Of a stretch of DNA of 64,000 bases, positions 8,165 through 15,642 are shown piece by piece. The notes below the pieces were generated by a model. It was not told where the DNA came from. It did not search any database and worked only from the letters and a program-made list of their open reading frames with translations. How positions within the stretch are numbered: position 1 is the stretch's first letter; every line of letters begins with the position of its first letter. The stretch lies in the NCBI GenBank assembly GCA_045542485.1, contig JAZQLC010000010.1, positions 29,672 to 93,671 of the forward strand, given 5' to 3'. This DNA comes from SIG575 sp045542485. Lineage in GTDB: Bacteria > Bacillota > Clostridia > Oscillospirales > Acutalibacteraceae. The position numbers and the translations under genes were made by a program.

Positions 8165-8833
8165 TTAATCATATTTTCTGACGTGTTGTAATTTAAGAGG
8201 CATTATATTTTCTATTCTGCCTGACAATTCATCATACAACTCGTTTTTAACTGTTGTCATTTTCACGGGAAGTCCCGTAATACGCGAAATTTCCTCTGCA
8301 TAAGCCACAGATGAAAGCACATCCTCTGCCGTTGTTTCTTCTCCTAAATTGGAGTTGTTCACAATAGCCGTGAATTTCATTCCACCTGCAATCTCAACCT
8401 CTCTCATAACCTCCACAGTGCTCTCGGCATCGGGAGTGAGTGGTCTGTATTTGTTTATGACGAAGAACATTTCGTAGTTGTTTTCCTCAAGGATTGACGG
8501 CGCATATCTTCCAAGAGCAAGTGCTCCTCTGTCGTCACCGCCGATATCCATAACTGCATATGCATCAGTGTTATGCACAATTGAATACATCTGCTGAGGA
8601 ATTGCAGGAAGGTCAACGTTTGAGTTTGCATACACTGAAGAAATCAGCGCAATTCCCCTTTTTTCAAGCTCGTCCTCACTATCCTTTGCACGGTAGTAGG
8701 GATTGACTATATCAAGGTCTGCAAGGCAAACGTCAAGACCTGCTTCTTTTATCTTCACTGCATAGTTTACGGCAATATTGGTTTTACCCGAGCCGTAGTG
8801 ACCTGCAAAAAGAGTTACTCGTTTGAAGTTCAT
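8165..8833 (-). CDS. P-loop ATPase of the MinD/CobB-like class
   Basis: A 222-residue protein with a Walker A motif GHYGSGKTN near the N-terminus, a switch-like DLDIVNPYYRAKDS region and VMDIGGDDRGALALG resembling Walker B and the following loop of SIMIBI-class ATPases. The role is unknown; its place between the acyl-CoA ligase and the oxidoreductase suggests cofactor or cluster maturation or complex assembly (inference). ATG at 8833 is preferred; a TTG at 8854 would extend it by 7 residues. It begins 24 bp after the ligase stop. Confidence 0.7.
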   Translation of the reverse strand: MNFKRVTLFAGHYGSGKTNIAVNYAVKIKEAGLDVCLADLDIVNPYYRAKDSEDELEKRGIALISSVYANSNVDLPAIPQQMYSIVHNTDAYAVMDIGGDDRGALALGRYAPSILEENNYEMFFVINKYRPLTPDAESTVEVMREVEIAGGMKFTAIVNNSNLGEETTAEDVLSSVAYAEEISRITGLPVKMTTVKNELYDELSGRIENIMPLKLQHVRKYD

Positions 8834-8856
8834 TGAATCACCGGTTTCGCACAATC

Positions 8857-11145
8857 TTACAGTTTATTTCTCTGAATCTTACCGCTTACTGTCTTGGGCA
8901 ACTCGTCTTTGAAAACAACGATTCTGGGATATTTGTAAGGTGCTGTATGTTCCTTAACATATTTCTGAATCTCTTTCTTAAGCTCTTCTGTACCCTCTGT
9001 GCCCTTTGTGAGAACGATACTTGCCTTAACAACCTGACCTCTCACTTCATCGGGTGCGGCTGAAACACCGCACTCAAGAACATAGGGAAGCTCCATAATA
9101 ACATTTTCAATTTCGAATGGTCCGATACGGTAGCCTGACGACTTGATAACATCGTCAACTCTGCCCACATACCAGTAGAAGCCGTCTTCATCTCGCCAAG
9201 CTGTATCGCCTGTGTGATAAAGACCGTCGCACCAAGCCTCGTTAGTCTTTTCTTCGTCAAGGTAGTAACCCTTGAAGAGACCGCAGGGAACTTTCTCTGA
9301 TGTACGGATAACGATTTCGCCTGTATCACCTACATCCACTGAGTTACCGTCGGGATCAACGATGTCCACATCATAGAGCGGTACGGGTTTACCCATTGAG
9401 CCGAGTCTATGCTCTGAGCCGAAGAGGTTACCGATAACGAGAGTTGTTTCTGACTGACCGAAGCCTTCCATAACCTGAAGTCCTGTAAGGTTTTCAAATT
9501 GTCTGAATACTTCGGGGTTGAGAGCCTCACCTGCGATAGTTGCGTGTTCAACTGATGACATATCGTACTTTGTAAGGTCCTGCTTGATCATCATTCTGTA
9601 CATTGTAGGCGGTGCGCAGAATGTTGTAATCTTGTATTTTGCAAACATGGGAAGAATATCTGCTGCGTCGAAACGGTCGAAGTCATATACAAAGACTGCT
9701 GCTTCACAGAGCCACTGACCGTAAAGCTTACCCCACATTGACTTTGCCCAGCCTGTGTCTGAAATTGTAAGGTGAAGTCCCTGGGGATTTACGCAGTGCC
9801 AATAGTTTGCTGTGATGAAATGTCCGAGAGGATATTTGTAGGAATGTGCTGCAATTTTGGGGTAGCCTGTTGTTCCTGATGTGAAGAACATAAGCATATA
9901 GTCATCACCGCAGGGTGAATCCTCTGTTCTCTCGAAAACATTACTGTAAAGTTTGAATTCTTCATCGAAATTTCTCCAGCCTTCACGGCTTTCACCAACG
10001 ATGATTTTTGTCTGAAGTGACGGCGCGTTCTTCTCTGCAAGTTCAACCTGCTCCGGTGTGCCGTCGTCTGATGTGCAGACAATAGCCTTGACATCTGCTG
10101 CATTGAAGCGGTATTCAAAGTCGTGGTCCTTGAGCTGATGGGTTGCAGGAATAACAACTGCGCCTAACTTGTGAAGTCCGAGAACTGCAAACCAGAACTG
10201 ATAGTGGCGTTTGAGAACGAGCATAACCTTGTCGCCCTTTCTGATGCCGATTGATTTGAAATAGTTCGCAGCCTGTGATGAATATTCCATCATATCCTTG
10301 AATGTGAAGATTCTCTCTGTCTTATCCTTGGATACGTGGAGCATAGCCATTTTGTCGGGAAGCTTCTTTGCGATACCGTCAACGATATCGAAAGCGAAGT
10401 TGAATTTATCTTCATTCTCAAAGTTGAGTGAAAGAAGTGCGCCTCTTTCATCCTCTTTGGGATGAATGAAGTTATGATAAATTCTTCTGTTTGTCTTTAT
10501 TCTCTTGGGTGCTGCGTTCATCTCGGTCTTAGCCTGTTCAAGCTCAGGGATAGGCTCACCTGAGGGGTTAAGTACCATCGCATAGAATTCGCAGTCTTCA
10601 CCACCGACTGCAATCATACCGTGAGGTGTTGCACTGTCGTAGTAGATGCTGTCACCCGCTGTGAGAATAACTGTATGAGAACCTACCTGAACTTTAAGTG
10701 AACCGCTGATTACGATATCACATTCCTGACCATCGTGAGATGTAAGCTCGATTTCCTTTTCCTCATCGCCGGGGTTATATTCGCATTTGACATAAAGAGG
10801 CTCTGCAATTCTGTTGACAAATGAGGGAGCAAGGTTGTAATACTTAAGGCCGTGTGCCTCCTGAATTTCCTGGCCGTGTCCCTTTCTTGTGACAACATAG
10901 GATTTAAGAGTGGGGCTGACACCTTCAATGATATCTGTAACGTCAACACGGAAAGCCTGTGAACATCTGTAAAGGAATGCGAAAGAAAGGTCTTTGCGTC
11001 CCTCTTCACAGAGTATATACTCTTCAAGGCTCACACCTGTTTTTTCAGCCATTTCAGCCTGTGTCAGATTTTCGATTTCACGAAGTTCTCTGATACGCTG
11101 AGCCATCTCCATAATTTTAATGTCGAGTGTGCCTGTTTCTTTCAT
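8857..11145 (-). CDS. HTH-cupin-acyl-CoA ligase fusion, copy 1
   Basis: A 762-residue three-domain protein. Residues about 13-70 form an XRE-type helix-turn-helix (RIRELREIENLTQAEMAEKTGVS). Residues about 110-195 form a cupin barrel (GQECDIVISGSLKVQVG, AGDSIYYDSATPHGM). From about 235 onward it is an AMP-forming acyl-CoA synthetase with P-loop FFTSGTTGYPK near 419-429, YHTGD, and the C-terminal SGKIQR lysine (about Lys756). It should activate a carboxylic acid to acyl-CoA with ATP. The HTH-cupin pair is normally a ligand-sensing repressor, so self-sensing of a product is possible. A T-box leader precedes it, and the operon continues to the oxidoreductase. AAGGAG lies 10 nt before the ATG. Confidence 0.88.
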   Translation of the reverse strand: MKETGTLDIKIMEMAQRIRELREIENLTQAEMAEKTGVSLEEYILCEEGRKDLSFAFLYRCSQAFRVDVTDIIEGVSPTLKSYVVTRKGHGQEIQEAHGLKYYNLAPSFVNRIAEPLYVKCEYNPGDEEKEIELTSHDGQECDIVISGSLKVQVGSHTVILTAGDSIYYDSATPHGMIAVGGEDCEFYAMVLNPSGEPIPELEQAKTEMNAAPKRIKTNRRIYHNFIHPKEDERGALLSLNFENEDKFNFAFDIVDGIAKKLPDKMAMLHVSKDKTERIFTFKDMMEYSSQAANYFKSIGIRKGDKVMLVLKRHYQFWFAVLGLHKLGAVVIPATHQLKDHDFEYRFNAADVKAIVCTSDDGTPEQVELAEKNAPSLQTKIIVGESREGWRNFDEEFKLYSNVFERTEDSPCGDDYMLMFFTSGTTGYPKIAAHSYKYPLGHFITANYWHCVNPQGLHLTISDTGWAKSMWGKLYGQWLCEAAVFVYDFDRFDAADILPMFAKYKITTFCAPPTMYRMMIKQDLTKYDMSSVEHATIAGEALNPEVFRQFENLTGLQVMEGFGQSETTLVIGNLFGSEHRLGSMGKPVPLYDVDIVDPDGNSVDVGDTGEIVIRTSEKVPCGLFKGYYLDEEKTNEAWCDGLYHTGDTAWRDEDGFYWYVGRVDDVIKSSGYRIGPFEIENVIMELPYVLECGVSAAPDEVRGQVVKASIVLTKGTEGTEELKKEIQKYVKEHTAPYKYPRIVVFKDELPKTVSGKIQRNKL

Positions 11146-11176
11146 AACGAAATTTCTCCTTTTTTCTTTGAGGCGA

Positions 11177-11217
11177 AATAAAAGCCCGTCTCAAAGATAT
11201 AATCCTTTGAGACGAGC
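11177..11217 (-). terminator. T-box 1 intrinsic terminator
   Basis: GCTCGTCTCAAAG / CTTTGAGACGGGC stem followed by TTTTATTT on the reverse strand; mutually exclusive with the antiterminator built on the T-box sequence just upstream. Confidence 0.85.
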
Positions 11218-11450
11218 ACCAATATCTGTTGCCCGCGGTACCACTCAAATTGCGTTTTTCACGCCACTCAGGTTCCAACAAACCTTATGCATTAACGCAG
11301 CAATCACGGAAAAGTTCTACTCACACAATGTATGCTTTCTTCTTTTCAGCTCCGGAGCTACAAATTATTGCCTCACTCTGCCACACTCACACCGGACGGC
11401 GGCTCTCTTTGAAAGCAAAAGCAACAACACTCTCCATCAAAGCTATTAAC
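11177..11450 (-). promoter_or_regulatory. T-box riboswitch leader 1 (specifier read as GTA, Val)
   Basis: The reverse strand carries a Stem I with AAAGAGAGC and distal-loop GTCCGGTG, followed further on by the T-box antiterminator core GAGTGGTACCGCGG and a terminator. The TGGT bulge would pair with ACCA-ended tRNA. The lower Stem I helix GGAG/CTCC places the specifier as GTA followed by G, at the same offset from the helix as ATC in leader 2; TGT or TTT in neighbouring registers cannot be excluded by eye. It should let the ligase and oxidoreductase operon be read through when the cognate tRNA is uncharged. Confidence 0.85.
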
Positions 11451-11456
11451 ATTGGA

Positions 11457-11485
11457 ATTATATCAAAATTTTAATTTTTTGTCAA
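11457..11485 (-). promoter_or_regulatory. Promoter of T-box leader 1
   Basis: Reverse strand: TTGACA (11485-11480), 17-nt spacer, TATAAT (11462-11457). A perfect consensus promoter, so control probably lies in the leader. Confidence 0.85.
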
Positions 11486-11499
11486 TATATTTAAATGAA

Positions 11500-11565
11500 A
11501 AATCCCCTCCGACAGAATCACAGATTCTGCCACCTCCCCTTGCGTTTTCAAGGGGAGGCTGTGAG
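11500..11565. repeat. Palindromic intergenic element
   Basis: Contains CAGAATC/GATTCTG and a perfect 10-bp inverted repeat CCTCCCCTTG / CAAGGGGAGG around a cgtttt loop. The style resembles the short palindromic intergenic repeats scattered in gut Firmicutes genomes. It may also end the transcript of ligase copy 2. Confidence 0.5.
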
Positions 11566-11568
11566 TAA

Positions 11569-11725
11569 TTTTTCTGTCACAACAGTGTACGAAGATACTC
11601 CGAGGAACAAAAACGCACACTGCCGACTTCACCTGTTTTATCTTTCGGGAAGATTGATGAAAAATCGCGGAGGATAGCATTTTTCTGTCTCGACGGTGTA
11701 CGAAGGTACTCCGAGAGACAAAAAA
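11569..11725. repeat. Imperfect direct repeat of a 45-bp hairpin unit (two copies)
   Basis: Copy A (11569-11613) and copy B (11680-11725) share TTTTTCTGTC, GTGTACGAAG, TACTCCGAG and a trailing ACAAAAA. Each folds on itself (TGTCTC/GAGACA and GTAC/GTAC arms in copy B). Together with the palindrome before them they fill the gap between the two ligase genes. Confidence 0.55.
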
Positions 11726-11751
11726 TGACATATTACCGATTTTACACAATC

Positions 11752-14019
11752 TTAAAGCTTGTTGCGCTGGATTTTGCCACTGATTGTCTTAGGCAGTTCA
11801 TCTCTGAACACAACAATTCTGGGATATTTATAGGGAGCTGTTTTCTCCTTAACATAGTTCTGGATTTCCTTTTTAAGTTCCTCAGTACCCTCTGTGCCTT
11901 TAGTAAGGACGATACTTGCCTTTACAACCTGACCGCGCAGTTCGTCGGGAGCAGCAGAAACGCCGCATTCGAGAACATAGGGAAGCTCCATAATAACATT
12001 TTCGATTTCGAAGGGTCCGATGCGGTAGCCTGATGACTTGATAACATCGTCCGCTCTGCCCACATACCAGAAGTAGCCGTCTTCGTCACGCCATGCAACG
12101 TCGCCTGTATGGTACATTCCGTCGTGCCATGCTTCCTTAGTTTTTTCTTCATCGTTATGGTAGCCAAGGAACAAGCCGTTGGGTACTTCCTTATCAGTAC
12201 GCACAACAATTTCACCGTTTTCGCCGACACCAACAGGATTACCGTCAGAATCAACAAGGTCGATATCGTAAAGCGGAATAGGTTTACCCATTGAGCCAAC
12301 TTTAGGCTGCATACCTGCAAGGTTTGCGATAGAAAGAGTTGTTTCTGTCTGACCGAAGCCCTCCATAATACGCAGTCCTGTTATTTTCTCAAACTGTTTG
12401 AAAACTTCAGGGTTAAGTGCTTCACCTGCTGTTGTTGCGTGAACGATTGAGCTTAAATCATACTGTGAAATATCCTGCTTGATGAGCATTCTGTACATTG
12501 TGGGCGGTGCACAGAATGTTGTGATTTTATATTTAGCAAACATAGGAAGAATGTCTGCTGCGTTGAATCTGTCAAAGTCATATACAAAGACTGCGCCTTC
12601 GCAGAGCCACTGACCGTAGAGCTTACCCCACAGTGCTTTACCCCAGCCTGTGTCAGAGATTGTGAAGTGAACGCCGTCTTTTCTTACACAATGCCAGTAT
12701 TTTGCGGTAATGAAATGACCGAGGGGATATTTATGTGAGTGTGCTGCGATTTTGGGATAGCCTGTTGTACCTGATGTAAAGAACATAAGCATAGGATCGT
12801 TACCGCAGGCTGTGTCTTCTTCTCTTACATACTTTCTTGTGAAAAGTACGCTTTCGTCGTCAAAGTTGTGCCATCCCTCTCTGTGGCCACCGACGATGAT
12901 TTTCGTTTCAAGGGAAGGTGAATTTTTCGCAGCAAGGTCAACCTGCTCAGGTGTATTGTCTGTTGCAGTACATACAATAGCCTTTACACCTGCTGCGTTG
13001 AAGCGGTATTCAAAGTCGTGGTCTTTAAGCTGATGTGTTGCAGGAATTACAACTGCTCCCAGCTTATGCAGACCGAGAATTGCCATCCAGAACTGATAGT
13101 GACGCTTGAGAACAAGCATAACCTTATCGCCCTTCTTGATGCCGAGAGATTTGAAGTAGTTCGCTGCCTGTGCAGAGCCTCTCTTCATATCATTGAAGGT
13201 AAACTTTCTCTCCGTTTTATCGAGACCTACATGAATCATTGCAAGTTTGTCAGGATACTTGTCAGCGATTTCGTCAACAACATCAAAGGCAAAGTTGAAT
13301 TTTTCGTCGTCTGTGAAAGAGATGCCCGTGAGCATTCCGTTTTCGTCCTCTGTTGTGTGGATGAATTTTTCACAGATAAGATTCTCTGTGTTTCTTGCAG
13401 AGAGGATGCTTGAACGCATTTCCTCTTCAGGCAATTTCTCGTCACCCGCAAAGACAACTGCAAGGAATGTACAGTCCTCACCGCCGATTGCAATCATACC
13501 GTGAGGCTCTGATGAGTTATAGAAAATACTGTCGCCGGCACTGAGAATTTCAGTATTGTCACCAATCTGTACCTTAAGAGTACCGCTGATAACCATATCG
13601 AATTCCTGACCACCGTGAGTTGTTGTGTGGATAGGCTTCTCCTGCTGTTCAGCTGAATATTCATATTTTACGAAATAGGGCTCACCTAACTTCTTCTTGA
13701 AACGGGGTGCAAGGTTTTTGATTTCGATGCCGTCTTCACTTGCAGTTACCTGACCTTTACCTTTTCTGGTGATTGTGTAAGAAGTAAGGTTTGCACTCTG
13801 GCCTTCAAGGATATCTGAAAGCTCAATACCGAATGCAAGAGAGCATTTGTGAATAAATGTGAAGGGAAGGTCTGTTTTTCCCTCTTCATAGTTCAGATAC
13901 TGTTCTACCGAAATGTCTGTTTTTTCTGCCATTTCTTCCACAGAATAACCTGCGTCAAGACGCATAAGTTTAATTCTCTGAACAACCTCAAAAAGTTTGT
14001 CTGATGAATGATTTTCCAT
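11752..14019 (-). CDS. HTH-cupin-acyl-CoA ligase fusion, copy 2
   Basis: A 755-residue paralogue of copy 1 with the same order: XRE-type HTH (RIKLMRLDAGYSVEEMAEKTDIS), cupin (GQEFDMVISGTLKVQIG, AGDSIFYNSSEPHGM), and AMP-forming ligase (FFTSGTTGYPK, YHTGDVAWRDEDG, PKTISGKIQRNKL with its acyl-adenylate lysine at about 749). The ligase domains are nearly identical over long stretches, the sensor domains less so, as expected if the copies now respond to or use different acids. ATG at 14019 is chosen because CGGAGG lies 8 nt upstream; the longer reading frame would start inside the T-box. It has its own promoter and T-box. Confidence 0.88.
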   Translation of the reverse strand: MENHSSDKLFEVVQRIKLMRLDAGYSVEEMAEKTDISVEQYLNYEEGKTDLPFTFIHKCSLAFGIELSDILEGQSANLTSYTITRKGKGQVTASEDGIEIKNLAPRFKKKLGEPYFVKYEYSAEQQEKPIHTTTHGGQEFDMVISGTLKVQIGDNTEILSAGDSIFYNSSEPHGMIAIGGEDCTFLAVVFAGDEKLPEEEMRSSILSARNTENLICEKFIHTTEDENGMLTGISFTDDEKFNFAFDVVDEIADKYPDKLAMIHVGLDKTERKFTFNDMKRGSAQAANYFKSLGIKKGDKVMLVLKRHYQFWMAILGLHKLGAVVIPATHQLKDHDFEYRFNAAGVKAIVCTATDNTPEQVDLAAKNSPSLETKIIVGGHREGWHNFDDESVLFTRKYVREEDTACGNDPMLMFFTSGTTGYPKIAAHSHKYPLGHFITAKYWHCVRKDGVHFTISDTGWGKALWGKLYGQWLCEGAVFVYDFDRFNAADILPMFAKYKITTFCAPPTMYRMLIKQDISQYDLSSIVHATTAGEALNPEVFKQFEKITGLRIMEGFGQTETTLSIANLAGMQPKVGSMGKPIPLYDIDLVDSDGNPVGVGENGEIVVRTDKEVPNGLFLGYHNDEEKTKEAWHDGMYHTGDVAWRDEDGYFWYVGRADDVIKSSGYRIGPFEIENVIMELPYVLECGVSAAPDELRGQVVKASIVLTKGTEGTEELKKEIQNYVKEKTAPYKYPRIVVFRDELPKTISGKIQRNKL

Positions 14020-14057
14020 TTTCATAACCTCCGATGAATAATGATATGGGGTTTGAA

Positions 14058-14346
14058 GTCTGAGACAATAAAAAAACCGTCTCAAAGCTTCTGAAAACTT
14101 TGAGACGGAATAAATTCTAATCCGCGGTACCACTCAAATTGCGTTTTTCAACGCCCCTCTGCAGAGCCCAACAGCTCCTTCGCACTAACGCAGCGTACAC
14201 GGAAGACACTACTGGGTAAAAAACTTTTTGCATCTTCAGCTCGGAAGTGATAGGACCTGAAAAGCCTTACTGCAGTTTCGCACCTGACAACTGCTCTCTG
14301 AAAGTCAGTACAATTCGTCCGTCTTCGTCATCGCTTTTTAAATGTT
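14058..14346 (-). promoter_or_regulatory. T-box riboswitch leader 2 (specifier read as ATC, Ile)
   Basis: Reverse strand shows Stem I with TTTCAGAGAGC, the specifier-loop strand GTAC, then CCT-ATC-A before the CTTC helix, a good match to the layout specifier + A + helix; ATC is an isoleucine codon. Downstream is the T-box core GAGTGGTACCGCGG. Its TGGT bulge fits an A discriminator, as in tRNA-Ile. The terminator is at 14070-14107. Confidence 0.87.
14070..14107 (-). terminator. T-box 2 intrinsic terminator
   Basis: CCGTCTCAAAG / CTTTGAGACGG stem followed by TTTTTTATT on the reverse strand. Confidence 0.85.
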
Positions 14347-14352
14347 GATAGA

Positions 14353-14381
14353 ATTATAACACCGTTGAAGATATGTGTCAA
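14353..14381 (-). promoter_or_regulatory. Promoter of T-box leader 2
   Basis: Reverse strand: TTGACA (14381-14376), 17-nt spacer, TATAAT (14358-14353). Confidence 0.85.
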
Positions 14382-14399
14382 TAGTTTTTACTGAAAATT

Positions 14400-15497
14400 T
14401 TACACAAGAATAAGCACAAGTTCTGCCCCGAGGAAAGCAATATTTACCAAAGTAAATACAAGGATATATTTACCTGAACCGATTTTTTCTTTCTGAACAA
14501 GCTTGAACGAAATAAGACTTGCCATTGACGCAATAAGTGTACCTAAACCGCCCAAGTTGACACCTACGAGAAGGTCTTTCACATTATCTGTAAAATTTGA
14601 AAGAAGAATCGCCGCAGGGACATTTGAGAACACCTGACTTGAAAGGATGCCTACTGCCGCTTCCCTGCCTGAAACCACACTTCTGAGGAAATCGCTGACA
14701 AGAGTGATTCTTCCCAGATTTCCGATAAACACGAAAAGGAAAACAAATGTCAGCAGAAGGCTGTAATCTGCTTTTGCAAAAGTTTTTCTGTCAAATATCA
14801 GAAGAAGCAGAAGTGTAACCACAAGCAGTATTCTGTAATCAACCACTCTGAAAACGCTGAGAAGCGAAAGGACAAACAAAGCGGCATAGACAATCATATT
14901 TTTATCAAATACAAGCTCTGTCTTCTCTTCGGGAATTTCGATTTTCTCCTTACCCGTAAAGAGAGAACAAAGAACTGTCAGCACAAGTGCCAGAACGGCA
15001 TATGGTGCAACTGCCGTAAAAAAGTCTCCCATTGACATTTCATATTTTGAGAAAAGATAGAGATTCTGAGGATTACCTATGGGTGTCGCCATACTGCCCA
15101 GGTTTGCCGCAACAGTTTCAAGTGTGATGAGTATAACAGCCTTATCCTTACGGTTTATCATACCAAGAATCACAAGCGTAAAAGGCACAAATGTTATAAG
15201 CGCTACATCATTAGTCAGCACCATTGACGAGAAGAAGCAGAGCATCGTGAGGACAAGCGAGAGGGAATAAAATTTCTTCACCCGCTTGAGCATTTTCTCC
15301 GCCAGCACACGGAAGACTCCCATACTTCCCAGACCTGCCGTCACACACATAAGGCTGAAAAGCAGAACAAGGGTTTTGAAATCTATGTAGTCAATATATC
15401 CCTTGTCGGGAGTGACAAGAAAACAGGACACTACCGCAAGAACAAAGGAGATTACAAGTACCGTTTCCTTTTTGAAAAACTCAAGAATCTTTCTCAT
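14400..15497 (-). CDS. Anion permease of the ArsB/NhaD/citrate-transporter superfamily
   Basis: A 366-residue membrane protein with about ten hydrophobic segments. MVLTNDVALITFVPF and SMATPIGNPQNLYLFSKYEMS are the two conserved loops of ion-transporter superfamily carriers (TNDVALxxFVP; GNPQNL). At the C-terminal half, FSNVPAAILLSNF repeats the theme. The solute (dicarboxylate, arsenite or Na+/H+) cannot be fixed by eye. The start at 15497 has GGTGATGGT just upstream; an ATG 8 codons earlier lacks a ribosome-binding site. It lies upstream of the T-box 2 promoter on the same strand, but the ligase has its own promoter. Confidence 0.8.
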   Translation of the reverse strand: MRKILEFFKKETVLVISFVLAVVSCFLVTPDKGYIDYIDFKTLVLLFSLMCVTAGLGSMGVFRVLAEKMLKRVKKFYSLSLVLTMLCFFSSMVLTNDVALITFVPFTLVILGMINRKDKAVILITLETVAANLGSMATPIGNPQNLYLFSKYEMSMGDFFTAVAPYAVLALVLTVLCSLFTGKEKIEIPEEKTELVFDKNMIVYAALFVLSLLSVFRVVDYRILLVVTLLLLLIFDRKTFAKADYSLLLTFVFLFVFIGNLGRITLVSDFLRSVVSGREAAVGILSSQVFSNVPAAILLSNFTDNVKDLLVGVNLGGLGTLIASMASLISFKLVQKEKIGSGKYILVFTLVNIAFLGAELVLILV

Positions 15498-15583
15498 ACC
15501 ATCACCAGAATTTTTTAGCATATTTACATAAAAATCATACCATATTTTTTACAAAAAATAAAGACTGAAAATTCAATATTTTA

Positions 15584-15612
15584 TTGATTTTTAGTTTGCC
15601 TTCTTGTATAAT
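15584..15612 (+). promoter_or_regulatory. Promoter of tex
   Basis: TTGATT (15584-15589), 17-nt spacer, TATAAT (15607-15612). Confidence 0.7.
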
Positions 15613-15642
15613 TTACTATATATGGTATAAGGTAGGTTTTAT

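Noticed and set aside
11229..11474. Forward open frames opposite T-box leader 1
   Set aside because: They run antisense to a well-supported riboswitch and have no coding signals.
14020..14133. An upstream extension of ligase copy 2 by 38 residues
   Set aside because: It would start inside the T-box terminator and lacks a ribosome-binding site; CGGAGG before 14019 decides the start.
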